A DNA stretch of 36,666 bases, from the NCBI RefSeq assembly GCF_000382145.1, contig NZ_KB907653.1, forward strand, positions 1 to 36,666, read 5' to 3'. The position numbers were made by a program, and so were the translations under genes. Below the pieces are notes generated by a model that saw only the letters and a program-made list of their open reading frames with translations, had not been told where the DNA came from and did not search any database. The DNA comes from Psychrobacter lutiphocae DSM 21542. GTDB lineage: Bacteria; Pseudomonadota; Gammaproteobacteria; Pseudomonadales; Moraxellaceae. Below are positions 25,914 through 35,048 of the stretch, piece by piece. Each line of letters begins with the position of its first letter. Within the stretch, counting starts at the first letter, position 1.

Positions 25914-26969
25914 GTGTCATTTGTTTTTATCAACAACTCAACAAGTGCTGCCAGTGTCAGCAGTTGGCGTTATACTTTATATCTTATAGCTACTGTTAGC
26001 GCTTTGGTTATATTAACCGCTTGTCAGCCTAGTGACAAAGCTGTTATCGATACCCGTAATAATGCCAATGATGAAGGACTCACCGAGGTGATTATTTCAT
26101 TAGATTGGGTACCCAATACCAATCATACAGGCATTTATGTGGCTCAAGACAACGGTTATTTTAAAGAACAAGGCCTAGCGGTGAAAGTGGTGCAGCCCAG
26201 TGAAGATAGTGCATCAACCCTTGTGGCTAATAATCGAGCCGACTTTGGTATTTATTTTCAGTCTAATATGGCAACCCGATTGGCAAAAGATATGCCAATT
26301 ACTGCGGTAGCTGCTATTTTGCAGCATAATCCAGCAGGCCTGTTGTCGCTTAAATCTTTGGGTGCTACCTCCCCAAAAGATTTAAATGGTAAGCGTTATT
26401 CAACCTGGGAAGATCCGATTGATGATGCAACGGTAGCACATGTTGTTGGTGATAATCTGGTGAAAATTCCAGGTGAGGCGACCGATGCAACGGTGGCGCT
26501 ACGAATGAATCAATTTGATTATATCCTTGCTTATTATGGTTGGGATGGGATACATGCCAAAGCACAGGGTGTGGATACTAACTTTTTCTTTTTAAAAGAT
26601 TATGAGCCTATCTTTGACTATTATGCACCAGTGATTATCACCAATAATCAGCTGTTAGCGAGCAACCCTGAACTGGTAAAAAAGACGCTGATTGCCTTAA
26701 AAAAAGGCTATATTTATGCTGCTAATCATCCAGTGGAGAGTGCAAATATTTTGGTCAAATATGCGCCAGAAACTAATAAAGAGTTAGCGTTAGCCAGTCA
26801 AAAGTACATCTCAACTCAGTATTTGGATGAAGAGGGCGATTGGGGAGGATTTGATTACCAACGTTGGGATAGGTTCTATGATTGGGTGTATCAAAATGGA
26901 TTGTTAGATAAGCCTTTGCCCCCACAAGCAGGGGTGAGTAATGATTATTTAACGCCTTTAAGTGATTAA
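25914..26969 (+). CDS. NMT1/THI5-like substrate-binding lipoprotein (ThiY-like)
   Basis: 351 residues, GTG start with AAAGGA seven bases upstream. A hydrophobic signal (LYLIATVSALVILTAC) ends in the lipobox LTAC, with Cys38 the likely lipidated residue. The mature part begins a NMT1/THI5-like fold: SLDWVPNTNHTGIYVAQDNG and YFKEQGLAVKVVQP, then FGIYFQSNMATRLAKDMPIT. This is the pattern of ThiY and relatives that bind N-formyl-4-amino-5-aminomethyl-2-methylpyrimidine. The WVPNTNH motif and Trp/Tyr-rich pocket (YYGWDGIH) support a pyrimidine ligand. The exact ligand is an inference from family and neighbours. Confidence 0.88.
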   Translation: MSFVFINNSTSAASVSSWRYTLYLIATVSALVILTACQPSDKAVIDTRNNANDEGLTEVIISLDWVPNTNHTGIYVAQDNGYFKEQGLAVKVVQPSEDSASTLVANNRADFGIYFQSNMATRLAKDMPITAVAAILQHNPAGLLSLKSLGATSPKDLNGKRYSTWEDPIDDATVAHVVGDNLVKIPGEATDATVALRMNQFDYILAYYGWDGIHAKAQGVDTNFFFLKDYEPIFDYYAPVIITNNQLLASNPELVKKTLIALKKGYIYAANHPVESANILVKYAPETNKELALASQKYISTQYLDEEGDWGGFDYQRWDRFYDWVYQNGLLDKPLPPQAGVSNDYLTPLSD

Positions 26970-27049
26970 TTTGTCCAACCATCCATACACACATAACATA
27001 CCTACTATAAAGGTGTATAGGATGAAATAGCGAACCTATGGATAATTGA

Positions 27050-27781
27050 ATGAATAGCGTACTGCGATTAGAAAATATTAGTCACGCCTTTGGACAACAG
27101 CCTATTTTTGATAATCTGAATATGTCAGTGGCTAATAATACAGTGGTTAGCATTGTCGGTGCTAGTGGGGTGGGTAAAACGACCTTGTTTAATATCGCTG
27201 CTGGATTACTTACTCCATGGGCAGGCAGGGTATTTATTAACGGGGTGGATACCACAGGACAGGCAGGTACGGTTGGCTATATGCTGCAAAAAGACTTATT
27301 ACTGCCCTTTAAAACCGTATTTGATAACATCGCTTTACCGCTAACTTTGCAGGGATTTAGTAAGGCTAAGATTGCAGATATTGTCAATCCACAATTAGCT
27401 AGCTTTGGTTTGCAAGGGTTAGAGCATCAATATCCGCAGGCCTTATCAGGCGGTCAGCGACAGCGGGCAGCCTTATTACGTACTTATCTTAGTGACAATC
27501 CGATTATGCTGCTTGATGAGCCGTTTTCAGCATTGGATTTTGTCACCAAGGATGAAATGTATCATTGGTTTAGCCAATTACAAAAGCGGTTACAATTAAC
27601 CTGCTTAATTATTACCCATGATATAGATGAGGCGATATATTTATCAGATGAGCTGTATGTGCTCAAAGGCTCACCAGCTATATTTACTCAGAAGTTTAGC
27701 ATTCCCAAGGATGAGGGGTTTTTAGATAGCCAAGCTTATTTGCAGTTAAAAAAACAAATATTAACCGCCATTCAAAGCTAA
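27050..27781 (+). CDS. ABC transporter ATP-binding protein (ThiZ-like)
   Basis: 243 residues. Walker A GASGVGKTT, Q-loop MLQKDLLLPFKTV, signature LSGGQRQRAALLRTYL, Walker B PIMLLDEPFSALD, and switch His in IITHDIDEA. It belongs to the SsuB/TauB/ThiZ group of ATPases. Third gene of the importer, 80 bp after the binding lipoprotein. The start at 27050 is ATG with no strong ribosome binding site. Confidence 0.9.
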   Translation: MNSVLRLENISHAFGQQPIFDNLNMSVANNTVVSIVGASGVGKTTLFNIAAGLLTPWAGRVFINGVDTTGQAGTVGYMLQKDLLLPFKTVFDNIALPLTLQGFSKAKIADIVNPQLASFGLQGLEHQYPQALSGGQRQRAALLRTYLSDNPIMLLDEPFSALDFVTKDEMYHWFSQLQKRLQLTCLIITHDIDEAIYLSDELYVLKGSPAIFTQKFSIPKDEGFLDSQAYLQLKKQILTAIQS

Positions 27782-27887
27782 CATACTTACTTAATAGCTA
27801 ATTTATTTAATATCTAATTTAATACGCCAATCTCAACTTGAAATGCAGGCTGTGATTTATACGAGATTTGACTCCCTTCCTTTCTCT

Positions 27888-27957
27888 GTTAGCTAAGCGC
27901 AGCTTGACTCTTGCAAAGCTAAAAAGCTCTCCCAGAGCTTTTATTAACGCTTCTCAG
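27888..27957 (+). repeat. Distal copy of the tRNA-operon leader module (70 bp)
   Basis: Reads like the minus-strand leader just 5' of tRNA-Val (17510-17579), with about 62 of 71 positions the same, ending in the same CTTAACGCTTCTCAG-type tail (ATTAACGC here). The terminator-like hairpin changes from AGGTC/GACCT to AGCTC/GAGCT, keeping base pairing. No tRNA follows; the next bases are GATTGGGGATG. Confidence 0.75.
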
Positions 27958-28206
27958 GATTGGGGATGAATTTTCAGCAAATATCACTAAAACCCCTAAT
28001 TCCCTGAGGATGGATAAAGCAAAGCACTGCTTTGCCCCGACGCAAGAGAAAATCTATGATTTTCTAATCTCCAAAAGGGGGACTTCCCATCCTTGTCAGT
28101 ATTTTGTAATAGATGGGCTGTAAATACTGTCAATAAACCTGTTATTGATGTTGCTAGCTATTCTTGTTGAGAGTGAGGTATTTAATGTGAAATAGAGGAG
28201 ACAGGG
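27958..28206 (+). other. Intergenic region upstream of lysE with hairpins
   Basis: Holds the hairpin GCAAAGCACTGCTTTGC (about 28019-28035) and GACGCAAGAGAAAATC-TAT-GATTTTCT (28038-28063), which resembles the GCGCAAGAGAAAATCC module of the tRNA leader (17761-17775). No frame of interest. GAGGAGACAGGG just before 28207 is the lysE ribosome binding site. Confidence 0.6.
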
Positions 28207-28911
28207 ATGTTTGGTATCGAAAACTACTTAGGGTTTATTGCTGCCTGTATTTTATTAAACCTGGCACCAGGCACAGATACGGTTTATATTATTATGCGTA
28301 GTATTGCGCAAGGTAAAGAGGCGGGTATATTTTCAGCCTTGGGCATCATATCGGGTATTTTAGTCCATACCTCATTAGCGGCATTAGGTTTGTCGGTATT
28401 ACTGTCCACTTATCCCCTAGTATTTACGATGGTTAAGACTGTGGGTGTGCTGTATTTATGTTATCTAGGCGTAAAAATGTTGATGACCCAACAAACCACA
28501 ATGGTGTCTAGCAGCTTAGAGAACAGCACTTTAAAAGAAGGTATTTTAGAAGAAGGTGCTTTAGAAGAAGGCATCAATACTGGTAACAATATTAATAACA
28601 ACCTTAGCCATGCACAAATATACAAGCAGGGTATATTGACCAATGTGTTTAACCCAAAAGTTGCTCTGTTCTTCTTAGCATTCTTTCCTCAGTTTATTGA
28701 TACCGGTTATTCTAATAGTACGCTATCGTTCTTGGTATTGGGCTTAACCTTTGCAGCAACCAGTCTAATATGGTGTTTGATGCTAGTATTATTAGCTTCG
28801 GTATTCAGTCAGAAGCTAAGAGAAAACCCAACCATTGAGAGTCTATTAAACAAAGTCAGTGGTGTGGTATTTATTGGACTCGGGATTAAGTTGATGACCG
28901 CCAAATCCTAA
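28207..28911 (+). CDS. LysE-family amino-acid exporter
   Basis: 234 residues, longer than the usual 205. It has NLAPGTDTVYIIMRSIAQGK, the N-terminal LysE/RhtB motif (PGPD variant PGTD), six hydrophobic helices, and ILTNVFNPKVALFFLAFFPQ at mid-protein. Residues about 100-138 form a cytoplasmic insert rich in Glu, Ser and Asn (LKEGILEEGALEEGINTGNN) with codon-level repetition (GAAGAAGGT repeated), which accounts for the extra length. It exports amino acids or related metabolites; the substrate is unknown. AGGAG precedes the ATG. Confidence 0.9.
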   Translation: MFGIENYLGFIAACILLNLAPGTDTVYIIMRSIAQGKEAGIFSALGIISGILVHTSLAALGLSVLLSTYPLVFTMVKTVGVLYLCYLGVKMLMTQQTTMVSSSLENSTLKEGILEEGALEEGINTGNNINNNLSHAQIYKQGILTNVFNPKVALFFLAFFPQFIDTGYSNSTLSFLVLGLTFAATSLIWCLMLVLLASVFSQKLRENPTIESLLNKVSGVVFIGLGIKLMTAKS

Positions 28912-28956
28912 AGCTGCCAATTCTCTATTTTGAATCTTATTTAATTGTTATAACAG

Positions 28957-28991
28957 CAAAAAAGCCCAAGTCACATGACTTGGGCTTTTTA
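28957..28991. terminator. Bidirectional intrinsic terminator between lysE and purN
   Basis: AAAAAGCCCAAGTCA, two-base loop CA, TGACTTGGGCTTTTT: a near-perfect 15-bp stem with A-run and T-run on both sides, so it can serve the plus-strand lysE and the minus-strand purN. Confidence 0.93.
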
Positions 28992-29030
28992 CGGTTATAA
29001 CTAAAGATTGTATGTACTAAACAGCTTAAG

Positions 29031-29747
29031 CTAGTTATCTAGCCACAGCTTTAAAGGCAAGGCCGGCAAGTAGGGCGATGGTTTAGCGTCTGAGTTAATT
29101 TGCTCAAGATTAAGTACACCTTGTGCAATTAACAAAATAGTCCAAGGCAAGATCTGGTGCTCAAGCTGTTGCACGCGGGATTGCAAAACCTCAGCAGTTT
29201 GTTGTTTATTAACTCCCAGCATGGCTTGAGTCAATACTTGACCAGCATCAAGCTCAGCGGTGACCAGATGCACGCTACAACCATGATATAAGTCTCCCGA
29301 CTCAAGTACACGCTGATGGGTGTCTAAGCCCTTATACTTTGGTAACAACGAGGGGTGCAGATTGATCATAGGTGCAGGAGCACTATGGATGAAGTCACCG
29401 CTTAATACTCGCATAAATCCTGCCAGCACAATCAAATCTGGCTGCCATTCATTTAATTGAGCAGTGGCATGGCGCTCAAAAGTCTTGATCCCCATGCGCT
29501 TACCAGCCTTGTCACCTTCGGTAATATGTGAAAATACCGCTGTTTTGATATTAGCTTGCTGTGCACGGGTCACAGCATAAGCATCTTTAACATTACTAAT
29601 CACACCTACAATTTCAATGGGCAGGCTACCAGCTTGCATGGCGTCAATCAGTACTTGCAGATTACTACCACTGCCAGACACTAATACCGCCACTTTTAGC
29701 GGTTTTGAGTCAAAAGAGGATGACTGAGCTTGTGATATATTAGGCAT
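29031..29747 (-). CDS. purN: Phosphoribosylglycinamide formyltransferase
   Basis: Transfers a formyl group from 10-formyl-tetrahydrofolate to GAR in purine synthesis. 238 residues from the ATG at 29747, which overlaps the purM stop by eight bases (ATGCCTAA). The motif [11 protein letters not shown] binds phosphate, and the catalytic region [20 protein letters not shown] contains the His-x-Ser (HPS) and later Asp in [13 protein letters not shown]. It has a longer N-terminus and C-terminus than E. coli PurN (212). The overlap implies translational coupling with purM. Confidence 0.95.
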   Translation of the reverse strand: MPNISQAQSSSFDSKPLKVAVLVSGSGSNLQVLIDAMQAGSLPIEIVGVISNVKDAYAVTRAQQANIKTAVFSHITEGDKAGKRMGIKTFERHATAQLNEWQPDLIVLAGFMRVLSGDFIHSAPAPMINLHPSLLPKYKGLDTHQRVLESGDLYHGCSVHLVTAELDAGQVLTQAMLGVNKQQTAEVLQSRVQQLEHQILPWTILLIAQGVLNLEQINSDAKPSPYLPALPLKLWLDN

Positions 29748-30831
29748 ATACCACTGCCTCATCAGTTCGGTTAATGATTTCGCCAAGTTTAAAGGCACTT
29801 TCACCAGCTTTATTTAAGATGGTTACGGCCTGATCAGCAACGTCAGCAGGTAACACCACCACGAAGCCAACCCCACAATTAAAGGTACGGTACATTTCAT
29901 CTTGTTCAATGTTACCGTGCTTTTGTAGCCAGTGAAATAGCTCTGGCATTTGCCAGCTATTGGTGTCGATTTTGGCGGCTAGGTTGTCAGGCAAGACACG
30001 TGGCAAGTTTTCAGTAAAGCCACCTCCAGTAATGTGTGACATGGCGTGTAGTTTGCTGTTACCTAGCTGTTGTTGTAGCGCTTGAATGGCGTTGACGTAA
30101 ATCTTGGTCGGAGCCATTAATGCATCAGCAATTGGCTGACCATCAAGAATCGTATCAGAACTGGTGATATCCACACCACTGACCTCAATTACTTTACGTA
30201 TCAATGAATAACCGTTAGAGTGGGCACCGCTTGATTTTATACCAATAAGACTATCACCAGTAGAGACTTTTTCACCAGTAATGACGTCAGATTCTTCAAC
30301 CACACCGACACAAAAGCCAGCTAGATCATAATCTTCATCTTGGTACATACCTGGCATTTCAGCCGTTTCACCACCAATTAAGGCGCAGTTTGACTGTTTG
30401 CAACCTTCACCAATACCAGCAACGACTGAGGCTGCGGTATCTACATCTAGTTTACCTGTGGCGTAGTAATCTAGGAAAAATAAGGGCTCAGCACCACAGA
30501 CCAATAAGTCATTGACGCACATGGCGACCAAGTCAATACCTATGGTGTCATGCCGATTAAGCTGAAGAGCAAGTTTTAGCTTAGTGCCAACGCCATCTGT
30601 ACCAGACACCAATAGAGGTGACTTATAGCCTTGAGGAATACGACAAAGGGCGCCAAATCCGCCAAGACCACCGACAACCTCTGGACGAGTCGTGGCCTTA
30701 GCAACTGATTTGATGCGTTGTACAAGAGCATCACCTGCATCAATATCAACGCCAGCATCTTTATAGCTTAAAGAAGTGGGTTGTGATGATTGGTTAGCTG
30801 TGTTGTTTATAGGGGTATTTGGATGGCTCAT
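29740..30831 (-). CDS. purM: Phosphoribosylformylglycinamidine cyclo-ligase (AIR synthetase)
   Basis: ATP-dependent ring closure of FGAM to AIR, the step after PurN and PurL. 363 residues from ATG 30831 (the frame upstream to a TTG at 30897 only translates a 22-bp tandem duplication). The N-terminus [19 protein letters not shown], the ATP-loop [29 protein letters not shown] and [16 protein letters not shown] are all AIRS signatures. An N-terminal Ser/Asn/Thr-rich extension of about 20 residues is unusual. It overlaps purN by eight bases. Confidence 0.97.
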   Translation of the reverse strand: MSHPNTPINNTANQSSQPTSLSYKDAGVDIDAGDALVQRIKSVAKATTRPEVVGGLGGFGALCRIPQGYKSPLLVSGTDGVGTKLKLALQLNRHDTIGIDLVAMCVNDLLVCGAEPLFFLDYYATGKLDVDTAASVVAGIGEGCKQSNCALIGGETAEMPGMYQDEDYDLAGFCVGVVEESDVITGEKVSTGDSLIGIKSSGAHSNGYSLIRKVIEVSGVDITSSDTILDGQPIADALMAPTKIYVNAIQALQQQLGNSKLHAMSHITGGGFTENLPRVLPDNLAAKIDTNSWQMPELFHWLQKHGNIEQDEMYRTFNCGVGFVVVLPADVADQAVTILNKAGESAFKLGEIINRTDEAVVYA

Positions 30832-30846
30832 GGTAGCAGCAGACCT

Positions 30847-30890
30847 TATAAGCGAGTAATGTATGAAATATAAGCGAGTAATGTATGAAA
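30847..30890. repeat. Tandem duplication, 22 bp x2, upstream of purM
   Basis: TATAAGCGAGTAATGTATGAAA occurs twice in a row, 16 bp before the purM start codon, so it lies in the likely promoter/leader of purMN. A TTGACT hexamer (minus strand, 30892-30897) sits just beyond. Confidence 0.9.
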
Positions 30891-31550
30891 TAGTCAAGCT
30901 GGTTAGAAGTAATCAAGCTGGTCATCAGTATCGAAATAGTCTAACCAGGTATCTTTTAATGAAACACAAAAACTTGAATAAAATAAATACTAAAAGTTGT
31001 TTTTGCTGTTTGCATTATACGCAAAAACGCAGGGCTGGCAAAATTTAAGCGACATTTATTCACATTAATCGGCTTTTTTGGTTATCAAGAGCTATATAGA
31101 CTTAATATATTCCGATTACTGATAACTAAAACCTTTTTAGACTGGACAAAGATCGAAGTTGTCATTGAAGTTGTCTCGGTTGAAGTTATCTAGATTGAAG
31201 TTATCTAGGTTAAGGTATAGACCTTAGCAAGATGTCTAACAGCATCTGAGGAGATTTTAACATCAGCTTAAAGAGACAGGACTATTTTTTGTTACTATAT
31301 TGCAAAATTTATTGACATAGAATGTTTAAGTGTCACAAATTATACTGTGTATTGACTAAAACAAAGTATTGACTAAAACAAATCTTTGCCAGTGACATTT
31401 ATCAATGCTATACAGTAGCTAGGCCTTGTTTATTAAAATTTTAAATTGATTATTTAGGTAGAAGGCTTATATTAGAGGCTATTATGATAATGGCAGTGTT
31501 TAATTCTTTTTCAATAACCGGTAACCAATAACCAAAATAAGAGAGTTTAT
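30891..31550. other. Intergenic region between divergent purM and perM
   Basis: AT-rich, with two more tandem duplications: 15 bp at 31180-31209 (TTGAAGTTATCTAG) and 17 bp at 31349-31382 (GTATTGACTAAAACAAA). No RNA gene or credible frame seen. Promoters of both genes must lie here but were not resolved. Confidence 0.7.
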
Positions 31551-32651
31551 ATGCAGGTAGCACAGATTGATCCTTTTTTTAAGCGCTTATTTATCGTCAT
31601 TGCCCTAGGTTTGTTTTTATATTTAACTTACCAACTGCTGCCGGTAATTATTCCATTTTTGTGTGCTTTTATACTGGCCTATTTGCTAAATCCATTTGTT
31701 AGTAAATTATCACGCATACTACCGCGGTGGCTATCGATAATTTTGGTGTATGCTGTTATTTGCTTACTCTTTGGCGGTTTTCTGTGGTGGTTGTTACCTA
31801 CTTTATGGACTCAAATCCAATCTGCTTGGGAATATGTACCGAAGTTGGTACAGTGGTATAATCAGGATGTGCGGATTTGGTTAAATCAATACGAGCGCTT
31901 TAACCTACCACCTTTAGAGAGCAAGCTGGTCTCGGACACCTTGTTAGACTATTTGAATAAGCATTATAATATTGAAGATGCTCAGTCTCTAGTAATGCAG
32001 GTGATGAGCTCAGGGTTAACAGTGATCAATAACGCTGGTATGGCAGTATTAGTGCCCATTTTAACTTTTTATTTTTTATTCAGCTGGGAAGCACGAATGC
32101 GCACTTGGAAGGATGCACTGCCTGCTGCTAGTTCGGCTAAAATTATCAGCATTGCCAAAGACTGTGATAGTGCATTAATGGCTTTTGTTAAAGGTCAATT
32201 GCTAGTGATGATTTTGCTAGGGGTGGTGTATGCGGTACAGTTGCAGCTGATCGGTCTGGAGTTGGGATTGATTATTGGCATGGTGGCGGGTATCGCAAGT
32301 TTTGTGCCATACTTAGGGTTTGGTATTGGTTTTGTAGCAGCCATTATTGCAGGTTTATTCCAATTTGGTCTTAACTGGCTACAATTGGGGCTGATTGCCG
32401 GTGCGTTTTTGGTAGGACAAGCGGTAGAGGGTTATGTGCTCCAGCCATTATTATTAGGTGATAAAATAGGCTTGTCACCACTGTGGGTCATCTTTGCGGT
32501 GTTGGCTGGCGCAGCTTTAATGGGCTTTGTCGGTATGCTGATTGCTCTGCCCGTATCCGCTATCATTAATGTGTTGTTTCGCCATGCCTATGATGCTTAT
32601 CGTCAATCTGACTTATTCAAAGGGCATAAGCAATATAAGCTTTTTAAGTAG
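31551..32651 (+). CDS. AI-2E family transporter (PerM-like)
   Basis: 366 residues with about eight membrane helices in the AI-2E/PerM pattern: helices near residues 10-65, a periplasmic domain (about 90-150), then VPILTFYFLFSWEARMRTWK, FVKGQLLVMILLGVVYAVQL, FVPYLGFGIGFVAAIIAGLF, and GQAVEGYVLQPLLLGDKIGL with the conserved EG-x2-LQP-x3-G motif. Known members are sodium/proton antiporters or signal exporters; the role is uncertain. GAGAG precedes the ATG. The purN-purM-perM-hda neighbourhood is conserved in pseudomonads. Confidence 0.92.
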   Translation: MQVAQIDPFFKRLFIVIALGLFLYLTYQLLPVIIPFLCAFILAYLLNPFVSKLSRILPRWLSIILVYAVICLLFGGFLWWLLPTLWTQIQSAWEYVPKLVQWYNQDVRIWLNQYERFNLPPLESKLVSDTLLDYLNKHYNIEDAQSLVMQVMSSGLTVINNAGMAVLVPILTFYFLFSWEARMRTWKDALPAASSAKIISIAKDCDSALMAFVKGQLLVMILLGVVYAVQLQLIGLELGLIIGMVAGIASFVPYLGFGIGFVAAIIAGLFQFGLNWLQLGLIAGAFLVGQAVEGYVLQPLLLGDKIGLSPLWVIFAVLAGAALMGFVGMLIALPVSAIINVLFRHAYDAYRQSDLFKGHKQYKLFK

Positions 32652-32953
32652 GTCTGTTGAATGGGTATTTGTAGATAAAACTAAGGCAGATTTAACCAGT
32701 TTTAACACAAAAGCTACTTTCTAGTTGTTACACATATACAGCCCCACTAAAGGTTATGGTGTTAGCTTAATTAAGCCTACTCCAGTTGTACTTGCAATCG
32801 GTTGTCTTGTCGTAAAACTCAAGTCAGCCGACTATAAATAGAGCTTGCAAAGAGAGCCAACTTAGCTGGAAATAAGTAATGCCATACTATTGTTAACAAA
32901 TTTATGGTATAAATAGGCGTTATAAAGTTATATCGAGCCGAGATACTAGCCTG
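32652..32953. other. Intergenic region between perM and hda
   Basis: 302 bp, AT-rich, with no terminator, repeat or frame I can support. GGTATAAATAGG at about 32907-32918 could be a -10 region for hda. Confidence 0.5.
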
Positions 32954-33766
32954 ATGACAAATCAATTAAGTTTAAATCTAGAAGTAAGGACAGACGCTAG
33001 CCTGAGTGATTTTTCTGGGCCTGGCTGGTCAACTATAATAGATGCTGTTCGGCAACTACACATCGGCTTAATTGGTCAGATGTATATCTATGGTAGTGCC
33101 GCAACTGGAAAAACCCATCTGCTGTCCGCCATCTGTGAATCCTATCGAGAGATGGACAAAACCGCCATTAACTTGTCATTAAAAGAGTTGGTAAATACTG
33201 ATGTGGGGGTATTGGCGGCGCTTGAGAGCTTTGATCTGGTTGCCATTGATGATCTTGAAGTTATTCGCCATAGCCGTGCCTGGCAAGAAGCTATTTTTCA
33301 CTTAATCAACCGTAGCCGTGAGGGGCAGGGGCAACTGATATTTGCTGCAAAAACCCCAGCTACTGAGTTACCATTTGAGTTGCCTGATTTATTAACTCGC
33401 CTCATTCAGTCACCTGCTTTTCGGGTGCCCGAAGGTCATAATATTGCTGATAGAAAAGCAATGCTAGAGTCGGTGATGCGCAGACGAGGATGGCAGTTTG
33501 ATCCACGCATTACTGAACATTTATTACAAGAAGGTCCGCATCGAATTGGTGGTATGCTAGATATATTAAATGTGATTCAGCCACTATTTTCCAATTTAAA
33601 TCGGGCTCATATTTCAAAGTCGGTTATTAATCAAGCGTTGGCTATGATTGACGAGCAGACGTTGTTGGCAGAGCTTGAGGATATTCATCAAGAAGTGCAA
33701 GAGGACTTATTGTCTAAGTCAGAAGAAAATAGCATCTATCGCGATAGCTTACCGTTAGATTTTTAG
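32954..33766 (+). CDS. hda: DnaA regulatory inactivator Hda
   Basis: With the DNA-loaded beta clamp, Hda promotes hydrolysis of DnaA-bound ATP and prevents re-initiation. 270 residues. The N-terminal clamp-binding motif QLSLNL is at residues 4-9. The AAA+ core has Walker A GSAATGKTH (47-55), Walker B LVAIDDLEVI, sensor 1 in LIFAAKTPATELP and an arginine finger region DLLTRLIQS. Longer than E. coli Hda (233): the C-terminal tail (about 235-270) is acidic (LEDIHQEVQEDLLSKSEEN). Downstream of perM as in pseudomonads. No strong ribosome binding site. Confidence 0.93.
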   Translation: MTNQLSLNLEVRTDASLSDFSGPGWSTIIDAVRQLHIGLIGQMYIYGSAATGKTHLLSAICESYREMDKTAINLSLKELVNTDVGVLAALESFDLVAIDDLEVIRHSRAWQEAIFHLINRSREGQGQLIFAAKTPATELPFELPDLLTRLIQSPAFRVPEGHNIADRKAMLESVMRRRGWQFDPRITEHLLQEGPHRIGGMLDILNVIQPLFSNLNRAHISKSVINQALAMIDEQTLLAELEDIHQEVQEDLLSKSEENSIYRDSLPLDF

Positions 33767-33848
33767 AAGTTGCTTTAGTGGCTAACTGTATTTTACAATT
33801 GCGAGTCTTGTTTTTTTGCGCCTGATTAAAAGCTGTAATTGTCATGTG

Positions 33849-34112
33849 TTAGGGCTGTAATTTAATTTGTTTTAATAATAATTTGTTTTAGTAATAATGA
33901 ATAGGCAACTAGTTTTAGCAAAAAAGAATTTTATTTTAGTCAGAGTTATCACGTATACTAAACTTACGTTTTGCTTTTAGCTAAAAACAGCTATATCTTA
34001 TTATACAGCATCAACTAACTGGTTAATATAATGATATTATCTGCGTTATTTTCATCGTCTGACTGCGAATTATTTTTTTTATCACCATTTTCAAAATGAA
34101 GACACGCCCTAG
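33849..34112. mobile_element. Family B MITE-like element (about 264 bp), degenerate left end
   Basis: Right end, read inward from 34112: CTAGGGCGTGTCTTCATTTT. The proposed left end TTAGGGCTGTAATTTAATTT agrees only at the first dozen or so bases. The last 40 bp match the copy ending near 35012 (TTTATCACC then TTTTCAAAATGAAGACAC). It contains a 16-bp tandem duplication at 33864-33895 (AATTTGTTTTAATAAT). It makes up most of the gap 33767-34172. Confidence 0.55.
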
Positions 34113-34172
34113 ACAAAACGATAATAAGTATTAAATTACCTCTTAATTCTTCACACTGATAAGGCCCCGACT

Positions 34173-34901
34173 ATGCAACACTCGCAACACAAACATACAG
34201 CCGTTAAGTTAATAGCTCTTGGTGTACTTGGTATCAGCTCAATCACTTTGGCGCATGCAGATGTAACACTACAAGTTGATGATCATATCAAAGTGACTGC
34301 GATAAATGGAAAAACCGTCAATTCAAGTCCATTCCAACCCATTAAGAGCAACTTTGCTTTGCAGCCTGGTCAGCATGTAATTACTGCAAAATACGAGCGT
34401 TTATATGATATCCGCCGCGATGAACATGACTACTTGCGTTCAGCAAATATCACTGTGACCGCTGATATGAAAGATAATCAGACTTATCGTTTGACTATGC
34501 CAGGACAGCCTGAAAAATACGAAGAGGCCAAAAGATATGCCAAAGCACCAACTTTAGCTATCATGCAAGGCAATACGGTACTAGCACAAGCTTCTGGTGG
34601 CTCAGCAGATGAAGGTGGCTTATTCTCAAGCATTAGTAATTTGTTCAGTGGAAACCAGGATGCACAAGACGATAACCAACGTGCTATTGCTGCAATTAAT
34701 GCCAATCAACCGATTAATAATCGCAGTGGAAGCCAAGCTATTGCTCCTATTGCAGCGACCAATACGAGCACAACAACAACAGCATCTGTGCGTACGGTGG
34801 CCGTGTCTGAAAATGCGGAGACGCTAGATAAGTTTATGCAGCTTTGGTTGCAAGCTACGCCAGCTGAGCGTGATAAAATCCGCCAGTGGGTACAAAAATA
34901 G
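34173..34901 (+). CDS. DUF2057 family exported protein (YccT-like)
   Basis: 242 residues. The signal peptide (AVKLIALGVLGISSITLAHA) has a predicted cut before DVTLQVDDH. The DUF2057 domain (about 30-140) includes VDDHIKVTAINGKTV, QPGQHVITAKYERLYD, and DNQTYRLTMPGQPEKYEEAK. After residue 140 a low-complexity Ser/Thr/Ala/Asn stretch (QAIAPIAATNTSTTTTASVR) leads to a helical tail ending DKIRQWVQK. YccT in E. coli affects curli assembly; the role here is unknown. Flanked by family B elements on both sides. Confidence 0.85.
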   Translation: MQHSQHKHTAVKLIALGVLGISSITLAHADVTLQVDDHIKVTAINGKTVNSSPFQPIKSNFALQPGQHVITAKYERLYDIRRDEHDYLRSANITVTADMKDNQTYRLTMPGQPEKYEEAKRYAKAPTLAIMQGNTVLAQASGGSADEGGLFSSISNLFSGNQDAQDDNQRAIAAINANQPINNRSGSQAIAPIAATNTSTTTTASVRTVAVSENAETLDKFMQLWLQATPAERDKIRQWVQK

Positions 34902-34914
34902 GTCTAAAATAAAT

Positions 34915-35013
34915 TAATTTATCTCGTACAATGTTATTAAAATGGATTAAAAACAGCTAATTTTTGTCATATTATCTAATTTTTATCACCAGTTTTAAAA
35001 TGAAGACACCTCT
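34915..35013. mobile_element. Family B MITE-like fragment (about 100 bp)
   Basis: Shares CTCGTACAATGTTATTAAAA and AAAACAGC with the copy at 24800 (TTCGTACAGTGATATTAAAA), and its right end TTTTAAAATGAAGACACCTC with the copy ending at 34112. The left terminus is worn. It lies directly upstream of the peroxiredoxin gene, so it may include part of the promoter. Confidence 0.55.
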
Positions 35014-35048
35014 TAATTAATTTAATTAATAAAATAAGGAAATTTATT

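Noticed and set aside
30832..30897. Upstream TTG start for purM adding 22 residues
   Set aside because: The extension translates the 22-bp tandem duplication ([13 protein letters not shown]) and has no ribosome binding site, so ATG 30831 is preferred.
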